Part shown: in pieces, positions 37,681 through 48,340 of the stretch
Numbering within the stretch: the first letter of the stretch is position 1
Layout of the letters: each line of letters begins with the position of its first letter
Position numbers and translations under genes: made by a program
Notes under the pieces: generated by a model
Database searches by the model: none
The model's input: only the letters and a program-made list of their open reading frames with translations
Told to the model about the DNA's origin: nothing
Source: SG8-41 sp963802355
GTDB taxonomy: Bacteria > Pseudomonadota > Gammaproteobacteria > Burkholderiales > SG8-41
Length of the DNA stretch: 64,000 bases
Direction: 5' to 3'
NCBI GenBank assembly: GCA_963802355.1
Contig: CAWDIV010000032.1
Span: forward strand, 1 to 64,000

Positions 37681-40112
37681 GAATCCCCCCGTTTGCTGAC
37701 GGCAACTTGAAGTAGAAGGTGGCGCCGCGATCGGGGTTATTTGCCGCCCATAGCCGTCCGCCATGAGCCTGGATGATCGTCCTGCAAACCGTGAGACCTA
37801 GCCCCATGCCGTGCGGCTTGGTCGTCACGAAGGGGTCGAAGATACGCTCTACGTCATGAGGGGCAATGCCTTCGCCCTCGTCGATGACGGCGACCTCGAC
37901 CCCGTTTGCGTGCGCCACCCTCGTTTGCACCGAGAGCCGCGGGCGGGGTTCGCCGCCATCGATCATCGCGTCGCAGGCATTCATGATGAGGTTGACCAGC
38001 ACCTGCTGCAAATGCACCCTGTCGCCGAGCACCTGCGGCAGATCCGGCGCAAGCTCGGCACTGACGGTGACGTTACGATTCATCAGGTCGCTTCGCATCA
38101 ACCGCATGACGTCCCGCACCACCTCGTTCAGATCGAGCGGCTGATGCTGCGGCTCATCCTTCTTGAGCAGCACGCGCAAACGCTTGATGACTTCGCCGGC
38201 TCGCTTGTCGTCCTCCACGATGTCGTTGAGGATGTCACCGATTTCATCGAAGTTTGCCGGGTCGCGTGCCAGAAATCGCTGCGCGGCCTGCGCGTTGGCC
38301 AGAATCGCGGACAACGGCTGGTTGAGCTCGTGGGCGAGAGATCCGGAAAGCTCTCCCAACATCGCCACCCGCGACAGGTGGGTCAGCGTCTGGTTCGCTT
38401 CTTCGGCCCGCTTGCGGTCCGTGACGTCCCGCCCAATGCCTTGCAGCTCGACTGCCCCGTGCGGCAGCCGGATCGTGCGGTCCGTCCATTCCTGCCAGCG
38501 GGTGCTCCCGTCAGGCATCAGCACCTGGTGCTCGTAGACGACCGGCTGCGCGTGCATGGCGAGCGATGAGACATGTTCCAACGCCGCAGCGCGGTCAACT
38601 TCTGGAATCAGCTCAACGAACTTTCGTCCTATCAGCGCCTCCCGCCGTTGACCGAAGAAACGGCAGTAGGCCTCGTTGACGAAGGTCAATGTCGTGTCCG
38701 GCAGGTACCGACAGACCAGCTCGGTCTGGCTTTCGACGACTTCGCGGTAGCGCTCCTCGCTCGCCTGCAGCGCCTCCTCGGCCCGCTTGCGCTCGGTGAT
38801 ATCGACGATCAGTCCCATGACCCTGACGCATCGACCGCCGTCGCCGTAGATCGGGTCGGCGCGCGACTCCACCCAGCGAATGGTGCCGTCGGGCCAGACC
38901 ACGCGGGTACTCGCATGGGTACTGTCTTCGCTCTGCGATGGCCTCGTCCATTGCTGCGTCCGCGCGGGGACGATCGTCAAGGTGTACACAACCAGCCCAG
39001 GTGTCGTAGGTCGGCTCCACGCTGAACGGGGTGAGGCCCATGATCGCAAAGTGCTCCTTGGACCATGTGAACGTGTTGCGACTCCGGTTCCAATCCCATG
39101 CCCCCATGCTGCCAGCTGCGAGCGCGAGTCGCAGCCGCTCTTCGCTTTCGCGCAGCGCCTCGCCGGAACGACTCCGCTCGGCAACCAGCGCCGCAAGCAG
39201 CAGCAGGGGAACCGACACCGAGAGCAGAAACGTATCTACGGAAAGGACGCTCTCGGCGGCCGAACCCGCGATGAACGGCCCCTGACCGGCCTTCGTCGCC
39301 GCCAAGGTCGCAAGCGCCACGATCAGAAGATGCAGCGACAGGCTGCCGGGGCCGAAGCGGACCGCCGTCCACAGGAGCAGCGGGAGCGGCGCAAAGAGCA
39401 GCGCGTACTGGCTCGCGAGGCTGCGCTCCCAGCCAAGCGCGGGCGTTACCAACGCCACGAGACCGATCGTCAGCGCGGCAAACTCCAGACGACGTTGCCG
39501 CGGCGTCTCCCTGATCGCCCGCGTCCCGCCGGTCGCCATTTGGACGATCAGCGGAGTGAGCGCAACCGCCCCGCAGACCCCGGTCAGCGTCCGCCGATGC
39601 CACGCGAGCCGGAAGTCGTCGACCCAATCCGTGAGAAAGAAGAACTCGGCCACCAGGGCAGAGACGACCGCCACGGGCAGGATCACGCCGAGGACGAGAA
39701 AAACGGTCATTTGCCGAAACTCGTCCAGCCGCGGCGGAGCGCCGATGAGACGCTGCACGACCATCGCCCCGAGCATGGCCTGCGCCGCGTTTCCGCCGAA
39801 CTGGATGAGCATGACCACGAGCGGCACCGGGCCCTGAAAGTGGCTCACGAGATGCAGGTGCACGGGGAGCAATGCAGCGAGGTGCAGCCACCAGAGCCGA
39901 ACTGGTGTCAGCAAAAGCGCCGCCAAGAGTACCCCGTGCGGCAGCCAGATGGTGGAGATGCCTCCGGGCTCGAGCCGGAGCGCGAGGGCAACGATTCCCG
40001 CGCCGTAGTAGCCCGCGCACACCAGGACGGCGCCGGACGCCAGCGGGAGATACGATGAAGTACGCGCCCCTTCCGCCGGTCGCGCCAGGCCCGCTGTATC
40101 GAGCGTGCTCAT
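37673..40112 (-). CDS. MASE1-PAS-PAS sensor histidine kinase (one frameshift)
   Basis: Membrane sensor kinase of about 813 residues when repaired. It has MASE1 (eight or more helices, about 20-300), a PAS domain with SEERLRLALAAGSMGAWDWNRSRNTFTWS, a second PAS with EERYREVVESQTELVCRYLPDTTLTFVNEAYCRFFG, and HisKA with the phospho-His in GSLAHELNQPLSAI. HATPase_c follows, with LVNLIMNACDA (N box), VIDEGEGI (G1) and HGMGLGLTVCRTI (G2). It resembles FixL-type kinases with a MASE1 sensor instead of a heme PAS. An extra base in the GGG at 38905-38907 breaks the frame; removal gives CEYRVVWPDGTIRW. The ATG at 40112 follows GGGAGG. It overlaps the broken regulator downstream and is a paralogue of the kinase upstream. 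Confidence 0.85.
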
Positions 40113-40142
40113 GACACCTCCCTGACAACCGTCTTGCCTGCG

Positions 40143-42197
40143 TTATGAATCGTTACTTACAGGCAACGTGAAGCAAAAGGTGGCGCCTCGGTCGGGGTTA
40201 TTGGCGGCCCATAGACGTCCCCCGTGAGCCTGCATGATCGTCCTGCTCACTGCCAGTCCGAGCCCCATGCCATGCGGCTTGGTCGTGACGAAGGGCTCAA
40301 AGATGCGTTCAATGTCATCGACGGGAATGCCTTTACCCTGGTCGATGACTGACATCGCGACGGCACTTGCATCGACCAGCGTGGTTTGCATGGTGAGGGT
40401 GCGGCGTTCAGGCTCGATCCCTTCCATCGCATCGGCCCCGTTGATGATGAGGTTGACCAGCACTTGCTGCAAATGCACGCGGTCACCCTCGGCCCGGGGG
40501 AGGTCGGGCGCCAGGCGGGTGATCACCGATACGCGCCGGTTCACGAGCTCGCTGCGCATCAACTGCATAACCTCCTGCACCACCTCGTTTACGTCCACGG
40601 ACTGGTGCTGCATCTCTTCCTTCTTGAACAGCACGCGCATGCGCCTGATCACTTCACCGGCGCGCTTGTCGTCCGCCACGATGTCTTTGAGGATGTCATC
40701 GATTTCATCGAAGCGCGCCGGCTTGCGTGCCAGGAATCGCTGTGCGGCCTGCGCGTTGGCCAGAATCGCGGATAACGGCTGGTTCAACTCGTGGGCAAGC
40801 GATCCTGAAAGCTCGCCCAGCATGGCCACCCGCGACAGGTGTGCCAGCTCGCTTCGCTGCTGCGTCATTTCCATTTCCGTCCGCCGCCGTTCCGTGATGT
40901 CGCGAATGATCGTGATCAAGCAGGGCTGGCCCTCGATGTCCACGATCTCCGTACACGGAATGGTTTGCAGAAGGTTGCCGGTACCGTAGCAAAACGCTAT
41001 CTCCACGTCGCGTGCGCCGCCCCCCTGGGCAAGAGCAGCCATGTGCGCACGGTCTCGTTCGTTCGTGCAGAAATTGAACTCCGCTACCGGGCGTCCGATG
41101 ACTTCCTCCCGCCGGTGCCCGAACATCGCCAGCCAGCGGTCGTTGACCTCCATCATCCTTCCGTCCGACAGGCGGCTGATGGCCATCGCGTCCGGGCTGA
41201 CACGAAATGCCGTCGCCAATCGTTCCTCCGAGCCGCGCAACTTTTGCTCCACGCTTTTGCGCTCCTGGATGACCGCAGCGATCACCATCATCGTAATACC
41301 GACGAAACTCAGGAAAAACTGGACGGCCAGCACGTTCTCGGCGGGCGTGCTGGTCACGAAGGGACCGCGACCGTGGCCCGCGCCCCAAATCACGAGGAGC
41401 GCGACGATCACGAAAGCGGTGCTCGCCCCGCCGGGCCCGAAACGCACGGCTGCCCAGAGCAGGAGAGGCAGCGGAAGATACAGCAGCGCCGGTGGGATAC
41501 CGGATCCTGCGGCGTACCAGGCGAAAACGAATATGCTCGTGGCCAGCAGGCTGGAAAGCAGGGCTATCGCTTCCCAAAGCCGTGCGGGAGCGGACGCCTG
41601 CAATGACGCTATGCCGCCATTCGCCCAAGTCACGATCACCGGAACCAGCGTGAGCGTCGCGAGGATATTGGAAAGAAACCGCGTCCTCCACACGTCCCAG
41701 TAGCCGCTCTGGCCCCAGCCGACGAGCGTTACGAATCCGGCGTCGAGGAAAGAGCTGAGAAATGGAGCAAGCAACGCTCCACCGGCGATGAAGATTACGA
41801 CATTTCGGAGGCTGTCAAAGGCGTGCGGACCGCGCATGAGGCAGCGCACGAACACAGCCCCGATGAGTGCCTCGCTCGCGTTGCTGACGAACCAGCACAG
41901 GACCATGGCGGCGGGAACGCCGTCTTGCAGCTCGGCGAGCAGATGCGCGGGAAACGCGGCAGCCAGCAGGACCCACCACCAGCGTACCGGCGCAAGCAAC
42001 AACGCGGCGAGCAGAATGGCATTGGGCGGCCACAGGACCGACGTCGGGTGCGGACTGAACGTCAGCGCGAGTCCGACTTTAGCGCCGAAGTAGTAAGCCG
42101 CAAATACCAGCAGCGCAGTCAACGACAGCGGAAGATACGAGGACGCGCGCGCCCCATACCCGCCCTGCGTCCAGCCCGTAGTGTCGAGCGTGCTAAT
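40143..42197 (-). CDS. MASE1-PAS sensor histidine kinase (probable ATT start)
   Basis: Intact paralogue of the next kinase, about 684 residues. It has MASE1 (about 20-310), one PAS domain (SEERLATAFRVSPDAMAISRLSDGRMMEVNDRWLAMFGHRREEVIG), HisKA with SGSLAHELNQPLSAI identical to the neighbour, and HATPase_c with LVNLIINGADA, VIDQGKGI and HGMGLGLAVSRTI. Alignment with the paralogue's MSTLDTAG puts the homologous start at an ATT (42195-42197), preceded by AAGGGAC at normal distance. An upstream TTG at 42218 is the alternative and lacks a better ribosome site. The stop lies 30 bases before the next kinase, so the two kinases, the regulator relic and perhaps the receiver form one unit. The ligand is unknown. 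Confidence 0.88.
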   Translation of the reverse strand: MSTLDTTGWTQGGYGARASSYLPLSLTALLVFAAYYFGAKVGLALTFSPHPTSVLWPPNAILLAALLLAPVRWWWVLLAAAFPAHLLAELQDGVPAAMVLCWFVSNASEALIGAVFVRCLMRGPHAFDSLRNVVIFIAGGALLAPFLSSFLDAGFVTLVGWGQSGYWDVWRTRFLSNILATLTLVPVIVTWANGGIASLQASAPARLWEAIALLSSLLATSIFVFAWYAAGSGIPPALLYLPLPLLLWAAVRFGPGGASTAFVIVALLVIWGAGHGRGPFVTSTPAENVLAVQFFLSFVGITMMVIAAVIQERKSVEQKLRGSEERLATAFRVSPDAMAISRLSDGRMMEVNDRWLAMFGHRREEVIGRPVAEFNFCTNERDRAHMAALAQGGGARDVEIAFCYGTGNLLQTIPCTEIVDIEGQPCLITIIRDITERRRTEMEMTQQRSELAHLSRVAMLGELSGSLAHELNQPLSAILANAQAAQRFLARKPARFDEIDDILKDIVADDKRAGEVIRRMRVLFKKEEMQHQSVDVNEVVQEVMQLMRSELVNRRVSVITRLAPDLPRAEGDRVHLQQVLVNLIINGADAMEGIEPERRTLTMQTTLVDASAVAMSVIDQGKGIPVDDIERIFEPFVTTKPHGMGLGLAVSRTIMQAHGGRLWAANNPDRGATFCFTLPVSNDS

Positions 42198-42218
42198 GAC
42201 GTGTCCCTTGCAACTCAA

Positions 42219-42826
42219 GCGTCTTACCTGCGCGATCTCAATGCAGACTAAGACACCTTCCCTCCCGGGTGCCGGGGCCAGTGCCCGAAACCTCAGGACC
42301 TAATGACTTGTAACCACTTGTATCACTGTTACGCCGATACCGTCTACCGCAGTCTGTACGACAGCGCACAAAGGGCCGGGCAATGAGACGCTTTGCACAA
42401 CAGAAACAGGATGGGTGCACCGTTCTTGCGCGCCTTTGGTGCGGACAATATCTCCACGCACCACGATGCGGCATGTCATTTCGGGTTTCAGGACTGCGGC
42501 GGCTTCGCCCGCCTTCGCTTCAGCGCAATGACGTTTGGGGACAATTCTGCGCGCGGATTGTAGTGTTCGAGAGCCACGGCGTGCCGTCCAAAGGCCGTAT
42601 GATCCGCGCCATCACCGAGCGCCTGGCCCAGCGCACCCGGCAGCCGTTGCGCTCTCTAGAGCTCAATTCATGAAATCCGTTCTAGACTCATCGTTTTCCG
42701 ACGGGTATCTCAAACATGCGAGCACCGCAAACAAGCTCAAAATCCCCAGCGCCGAATCTGAAACTCACCCGCTGTTGCCGTGACGGGAACGGGGCGGATT
42801 GCGGCTGGTATCGACCGCGAGCGCGC
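42219..42826. other. 608-base gap, no convincing gene
   Basis: The stretch between the kinase start and the second glucosidase stop holds no clear gene. A plus-strand frame at 42383-42673 (96 codons) ends in VFESHGVPSKGRMIRAITERLAQRT, which looks protein-like, but there is no ribosome site and the first half has no protein character. It may be a relic. No palindromic operator is present. Confidence 0.4.
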
Positions 42827-45537
42827 TCAATGCCCGGGCAACTTCACGCCCGACTCCTCGATCCCGCCGGGCGGCTTGTGTTGCAGCGCGTATTCGGCGT
42901 GCTGCTGGATAAGTTTCGCGACTACGCCGGTCCAGCCGGTCTGGTGACTCGCGCCCAGACCGGCGCCGGTATCGCCGTGAAAGTACTCGTAGAACAGAAT
43001 GAGGTCGCGCCAATGCGGGTCGCGCTGGAATTTCTCGCGGCTGCCGTTGACCGGACGGCGGCCGGCTTCGTCCTTGAGGAAGATCCTGATGAGCCGGTAC
43101 GACAGATCGGTGGTCACCTCCCAGAGCGTCGCGTCGTTTCCGGAACCCCACGGCAGCGCCACCTTGAATTCATCGCCCAGGAAGTAATGGTGTCTCTGTA
43201 GCGACTCGATGAGCAGGAAGTTCAGCGGGAACCATACCGGGCCGCGCCAGTTTGAATTGCCCCCGAACATCGCGGTGGTCGACTCGCCGGGCTGGTAATC
43301 GAGCGCAAAGCACTGCCCATCCAGGTCGAGCACAAAGGGAGCTGCGGCGTGCCGCTTCGACACCGAGCGCACGCCGTACGGGCTGAGCAGGCCGTCCTCG
43401 TGCAACACATGCTCCAGAATGCGCCGCAGCTTGTGCGAATCGACGAGTGCCAGGCGGACACGCTGCTCGACCCCGTGATGGGTCATGTCGGCAAGGCCGC
43501 GCAGCAAGTGCGGCCGGTACTTGGCAAACCAGGCGTAGCGCTCGGTGAAACCGGGGAAGGCGCGCATCCTCTCGCGATCGGCTGTCGTTATGGCAAAGAG
43601 CGGGATCAGTCCGGCGATGGTGTGCGCCGTTATCGGGAAGCAGCGGCCATCGGGAAGCTTGAGCGCATCGAAATAGTAGCCTGCCTCCTCGTGCCACAGC
43701 CCGCCCTCGCGGTCGCCCACGCGATTGACCGCCTCGCCGATAAAGACGAAGTGCTCGAAGAACTTGGTTGCGACGTCCTCGTAGACGGGATTCTCCTGCG
43801 CCAGCTCGAGCGAGATCATCAGCATGTTCAGGCAGTACATCGCCATCCAGCTGGTGCCGTCGGCCTGCTCCAGACGGCCCCCCGAGGGCAGTCCGGAACT
43901 CCGGTCGAAGGCGCCGATGTTGTCGAGGCCGAGGAAGCCGCCCTCGAAGATGTTTTTGCCCTGAGCGTCCTTGCGGTTCACCCACCAGGTGAAGTTGATC
44001 AATAATTTCTGGAATACCCGCTCGAGAAACGAACGGTCCTTGCGGCCGTACATCTTGTCTTCGATCTGGTAGACGCGGATTGCCGCCCAGGCGTGCACCG
44101 GCGGGTTGACGTCGCCGAACGCCCATTCGTAGGCGGGGATCTGTCCGTTGGGGTGCATGTACCATTCGCGCGTGAGCAGCAGCAGCTGATCCTTGGCGAA
44201 GTCCGGGTCGATCATCGCGAACGCGACGACGTGGAACGCCGTGTCCCACGAGGCGAACCAGGGGTATCCCATTTGTCCGGCATCGACAGGATGTCGCCCG
44301 CTGCGAAATGCCACCATTCATGGTTGCGGCCGCGCTTGCGCTGCTCGGGCGGCGCCGGTCCGGCGGGGTCGCCCTCGAGCCACCGGTTCACCATGTAGCG
44401 GTAGTACTGCTTGGTCCACAGCATGCCGGCAAACGCCTGGCGCTGCACGTTGCGCATGTCTTCGGGCAGATCGAACGGCGTCACCCGCCGGTAGAACGCA
44501 TCGGCTTCCTCCTTGCGCAGGTCGAACGTGGCATCGAACCGCGCGGCCGGCGGCAGGCGCAGATTGCCGGAATCGCTCAGGCGAAGGCGGATCACGGCCG
44601 TCTTGCCCGGGCCTACGACGCGGACGTAGTGCGCGGCGGCCTTGGTGCCCACGCGTTCCGGGTTCACCGCATCGCGCCGGCCGTGGACGATGAACTCGTT
44701 GATGCCGTCCTTCACGTATGGCGTCGCGTTTGGCACGCCGTACAGGCGCTCCCGGTTGGTTTCGTTTTCGGTGAACAGCACCTGTTCCGGCATCTCGCAG
44801 TAGAGCCAGTACGGCTCCATCCTGCGGTGCGTTGCGCGGAGCACGAGACTCTTCCTGCCGGATCGGTCGATCTCGATGCGCGGCTTCGAGTTGGTGGGGA
44901 ACCACGACCAGTCATCCTTGAACCACAGCGTCGGCAGCAGGTGCAGCGTCGCCGCCTCGGCAGCGCGATTGACGGCGCTGATCCGCACCAGGATGTCACT
45001 GGGCGCCGCCTTGGCGTACTCGACGAACACGTCGAAATAGCGGTCGTGGTCGAAGATTCCGGTGTCGAGCAGCTCGTACTCCGGGTCGAGCCGTCCCCGG
45101 CGCCGGTTCTGCTCGACCAGATCAGCATAGGGGAATGCCTGCTGCGGATACTTGTAGAGGTACTTCATGTAGGCGTGGCTGGGCACGTTGTCGAGGTAGA
45201 AGTCGTACTCCTTGACGTCCTCGCCGTGGTTGCCTTCGTTGCCGGCCAGCCCGAACATGCGCTCCTTCAGAATCGGATCGGCGCCGTTCCACAGCGCGAG
45301 CGCGAAGCACAGTTGCTGCCGCTCATCGCAGATGCCGGCGATGCCGTCCTCGCCCCAGCGATACGCCTGCGAGCGGGAATGGTCGTGGGAGACGGATTGC
45401 CAGGCGTCGCCGTTGGGGCTGTAGTCCTCGCGCACCGTCCCCCATTGCCGCTCGCTCAAGTACGGGCCCCAGTGGCGCCATCCCGAATCGCCCGAGCGCA
45501 CCGCCTCCAGTCGTTTCTCTTCTTCAGTCAACGGCAA
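42827..45537 (-). CDS. Second MGH1-like glucosidase (GH63-related), one frameshift
   Basis: Paralogue of the enzyme at 17.1-19.8 kb, about 904 residues when repaired. It shares WRHWGPYLSERQWGTVREDYSPNGDAW, GEDGIAGICDERQQLCFALALWN, EGNHGEDVKEYDFYLDN, PWFASWDTAFHVVAFAMIDPDFAKDQLLLL, IPAYEWAFGDVNPPVHAWA, GFLGLDNIGAFDR, GGNSNWRGPVWFPLN and FYEYFHGDTGAGLGASHQTGWTG. The frame breaks at the CCC of 44268-44270; adding one base gives MPDKWGYPWFASWD. No ATG suits the N-terminus. A TTG at 45537, after AGGG, gives LPLTEEEKRLEAVR, in register with EQKRLNDARE of the paralogue; an ATG at 45672 would add 45 uncharacteristic residues. No palindromic operator was found upstream, unlike its paralogue. Confidence 0.84.
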
Positions 45538-45738
45538 GGACTTACCCTGTAAACGCAAGCGACGAACTGTAACGACAAACGGCACCAGTCGCAACGACGC
45601 TACCACCGCCTGCCGCCGCGCCGAAAAAAAGTTGCCGGTCTTGCCAGCGCAACTGCCAGCAAGGACAATCAAGAATCGAGGGCAGCGATCAGATTGCCTC
45701 GTCGAGCATATTTCACGCGATCAGGAATCACCTCCACC

Positions 45739-46332
45739 GTGACCGACACGCTGCCTGTCGTCTACCTTGCCCGGCACGGCGAAACCGCGTGGAGCCTGTC
45801 GGGACAGCACACCGGGCTGACCGACGTACCGCTCACCGCGCGCGGCGAGGACAATGCGCGCGGGCTCGGAGAACGCCTCAAGGGGCTTACCTTCGTCAAA
45901 GTGTTCACCAGTCCGCTGCAGCGCGCGGCACGGACCTGCGAGTTGGCCGGCTTCGGCGCGGCCGCTGCAGTCGATCGCGATCTGCTCGAATGGAATTACG
46001 GCCAATACGAAGGTCGGCGCACGGTGGAGATCCACGCGCACCGTCCGGACTGGCAACTGTTCCGCGACGGCTGCCCTGGAGGCGAAATGCCGGCTCAGGT
46101 TGGTGCGCGAGCGGATCGCGTAGTGAGCCGCGTGCGCGCCGTCGGCAGCGACGTGCTGCTCTTCTCCAGCGGACACTTTCTGCGCGTGCTCGCCGCGCGC
46201 TGGCTCGGTCTTGAGGCGGCGGGCGGCGCGCATTTCCTGCTGGGCACGGCAAGTCTGAGTGCGCTGGGCTATGAGCACAATGTTTCGCAGCCGGTCATCC
46301 GGCTATGGAATGAAACGCCGCGGGCGCAATGA
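45739..46332 (+). CDS. Histidine phosphatase (phosphoglycerate mutase-like) family protein
   Basis: Cytoplasmic phosphatase or mutase of the histidine phosphatase superfamily, about 197 residues from the GTG at 45739. The catalytic motif VYLARHGETAWSLSGQHTG carries the nucleophilic His. The supporting Arg occurs in VFTSPLQRAARTCELAG, the proton donor in LLEWNYGQYEGR, and the second His in LLFSSGHFLRVLAARWLG. The substrate could be a sugar phosphate or phosphoglycerate; its length matches small sugar-phosphatase types more than cofactor-dependent mutases (about 250 residues). An upstream TTG at 45694 is an alternative start. It precedes transaldolase by 92 bases and is the first gene of the plus-strand sugar-phosphate run. 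Confidence 0.83.
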   Translation: MTDTLPVVYLARHGETAWSLSGQHTGLTDVPLTARGEDNARGLGERLKGLTFVKVFTSPLQRAARTCELAGFGAAAAVDRDLLEWNYGQYEGRRTVEIHAHRPDWQLFRDGCPGGEMPAQVGARADRVVSRVRAVGSDVLLFSSGHFLRVLAARWLGLEAAGGAHFLLGTASLSALGYEHNVSQPVIRLWNETPRAQ

Positions 46333-46424
46333 CGGCAGCCGGCCCCGTGGTATTTCTTGTCTGGCCGATGATAATCTTTTGTTCAGCGAATTAGTGACTC
46401 AGGACACTAAACAGAGGTGACACG

Positions 46425-47510
46425 ATGAACGCGACCCAAAAGCTCCACGACATCGGCCAAAGTCTCTGGCTCGACAATATCACTCGCAACCTGCTGGCGA
46501 GCGGCACGCTCAAGCGCTACATCGGCGAGCTCTGCGTCACCGGGCTGACGTCGAACCCGACGATTTTCAACCAGGCGATCAAGAACAGCAGCGACTACGA
46601 CGCCGAGATCCGCAACAAACTCAAGGCGGGCAAGTCGGGCGAGGCACTGTTCTTCGAGCTGGCGCTCGCTGACATCACCCAGGCCGCGGACCTGTTCCGG
46701 CCTGTCTACGCGCGGACCGCCGGTGTCGATGGCTGGGTGTCGCTGGAAGTCTCCCCATTGTTGGCGTATGACACCGGGACTACGCTCGCCGCCGCCAAGG
46801 ACCTGCATGCCCGGGCCGGGCGTCCGAATGTCTTCATCAAGATTCCCGGCACGAAGGAAGGACTGCCGGCGATCGAGGAGGCGATCTTCGCCGGCGTGCC
46901 GATCAACGTGACGCTGCTCTTCTCCCGCGAGCACTATGTGGCCGCAGCCGAGGCGTACCTGCGCGGCATCGAGCGACGGATCGCCGCGGGGCTCAATCCC
47001 GACGTCGGTTCGGTGGCATCGGTGTTCATCAGCCGCTGGGACGCCGCGGTCATGGGCAAAGTGCCCGCAACGCTGGACAACCAGCTCGGCATCGCCATCG
47101 GCAGGCGCACCTATAAGGCGTATTGCGACCTGATTGCCTCACCACGCGGGCAGCGTACCTACAACGCCGGCGCGCGCCCACAAAGGCTGTTGCTGGCCAG
47201 CACGGGCACCAAGGATCCAAAGGCCTCCGACATACTATATGTCAAGTCGCTGGCCGCCCCATTGACCGTCGATACCATGCCGGAGGGCACATTGAAAGCT
47301 TTTGCCGATCACGGCGAAGTCGCTGCCCCGATGGCACCCGATGGCGGTGACTGTGAGGCGGTCCTCGCCCAGTTCGCCAAGGCCGGCATCGACGTAGACG
47401 CCCTCGCTGCAAAGCTCCAGAAGGAGGGTGCCGATTCGTTCGTCAAGTCGTGGAACGAGTTGATGGGGGTGATCGCCTCCAAGAGTGCTGTGCTCGAGAA
47501 AACCGCCTAG
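46425..47510 (+). CDS. tal: Transaldolase
   Basis: Pentose-phosphate enzyme that moves a dihydroxyacetone unit between sedoheptulose-7-P and glyceraldehyde-3-P. The 361-residue product is of the longer bacterial class. It starts LHDIGQSLWLDNITRNLLASGTL (residues 6-28), with GLTSNPTIFNQAI near 42, VSLEVSPLLAYDT near 105 and the Schiff-base Lys in VFIKIPGTKEGLPAIEEAI near 142. INVTLLFSREHYVAAAEAYLRGIE follows, then VASVFISRWDAAV. AGAGGTG stands eight bases before the ATG. The gene lies in a run with a glucokinase, pgi, gnd and zwf, so carbon can cycle between the oxidative and non-oxidative branches. Confidence 0.95.
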   Translation: MNATQKLHDIGQSLWLDNITRNLLASGTLKRYIGELCVTGLTSNPTIFNQAIKNSSDYDAEIRNKLKAGKSGEALFFELALADITQAADLFRPVYARTAGVDGWVSLEVSPLLAYDTGTTLAAAKDLHARAGRPNVFIKIPGTKEGLPAIEEAIFAGVPINVTLLFSREHYVAAAEAYLRGIERRIAAGLNPDVGSVASVFISRWDAAVMGKVPATLDNQLGIAIGRRTYKAYCDLIASPRGQRTYNAGARPQRLLLASTGTKDPKASDILYVKSLAAPLTVDTMPEGTLKAFADHGEVAAPMAPDGGDCEAVLAQFAKAGIDVDALAAKLQKEGADSFVKSWNELMGVIASKSAVLEKTA

Positions 47511-47560
47511 GCTCGGGGCAGCGCGTGCGCACAGAACGATTTGAGCTGGACATAAACAAT

Positions 47561-48328
47561 GTGTGCATCCTGGCGATCGATGTCGGCGGAACCAATGTCA
47601 AGGCCCTCGCCACCGGTCAGACTGCGCCGCAGAAATTCGCATCGGGTCCAGCGATGACGCCAGGGCAGATGGTCGCAACCGTGAAAGAGCTGACGCGCGG
47701 CTGGAAGTACGACGTCGTTTCGATCGGCTATCCTGGCGCGGTGAACCGCAACCAGCCAGCGGCGGAGCCGCACAACCTGGCGAAGGGGTGGGTGAAATTC
47801 GACTATCCGGCCGCCTTCGGTTGCCCGGTGAAGATCATGAACGATGCCGCAATGCAGGCGCTCGGCAGCTATAAAGGCGGCAAGCTGCTGTTCCTAGGTC
47901 TCGGTACCGGCCTTGGGTCCACGCTCGTTGTCGACGGCATCGTGGTGCCGATGGAACTCGCTCATCTACCCTATCGCAAGGCCACTTTCGAGGATTATGT
48001 GGGCGCGCGCGCGCTTGAGCGCGATGGGAAGAAGAAGTGGCGCAAGCGAGTCCACGACGTCGTCGCTCGCCTGGCCGCCGCGCTACTGCCCGATGACGTC
48101 GTCCTTGGTGGCGGCAACGTCCATCGGCTAAAGGAACTGCCGCCAGGTTGTCGCGCGGGCGGCAACGCCGCAGCTTTCGTCGGCGGCTTTCGCATGTGGC
48201 AGCCCGAGGCCGGCAAGCTGAACCCCCGGGCAGGCCGGCCTGCCGGGACCGCGAAGGCTGCCGGCAAGCCCGCGCCCTCGTTACCTAGAAGCCAGCCGCG
48301 TGCGCGGAACCATCGAACCAAGTCCTGA
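47561..48328 (+). CDS. ROK-family glucokinase, polyphosphate-glucokinase-like
   Basis: Sugar kinase of about 255 residues, phosphorylating glucose with ATP or polyphosphate. The N-terminal phosphate loop CILAIDVGGTNVKALATG begins at the GTG chosen as start. The sugar-binding Asp-type segment VKIMNDAAMQALGSYKGGK lies near 95, followed by LFLGLGTGLGSTLVVDG. VVLGGGNVHRLKELPPGCRAGGN forms the C-terminal glycine-rich loop. Short ROK kinases of this kind include strictly polyphosphate-dependent enzymes. The tail after FRMWQPEAG is a basic, low-complexity extension. Start choice is uncertain: in-frame codons reach back into tal, but the family N-terminus fits GTG at 47561. It ends 12 bases before pgi. 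Confidence 0.8.
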   Translation: MCILAIDVGGTNVKALATGQTAPQKFASGPAMTPGQMVATVKELTRGWKYDVVSIGYPGAVNRNQPAAEPHNLAKGWVKFDYPAAFGCPVKIMNDAAMQALGSYKGGKLLFLGLGTGLGSTLVVDGIVVPMELAHLPYRKATFEDYVGARALERDGKKKWRKRVHDVVARLAAALLPDDVVLGGGNVHRLKELPPGCRAGGNAAAFVGGFRMWQPEAGKLNPRAGRPAGTAKAAGKPAPSLPRSQPRARNHRTKS

Positions 48329-48340
48329 AAGGACGGCAAG

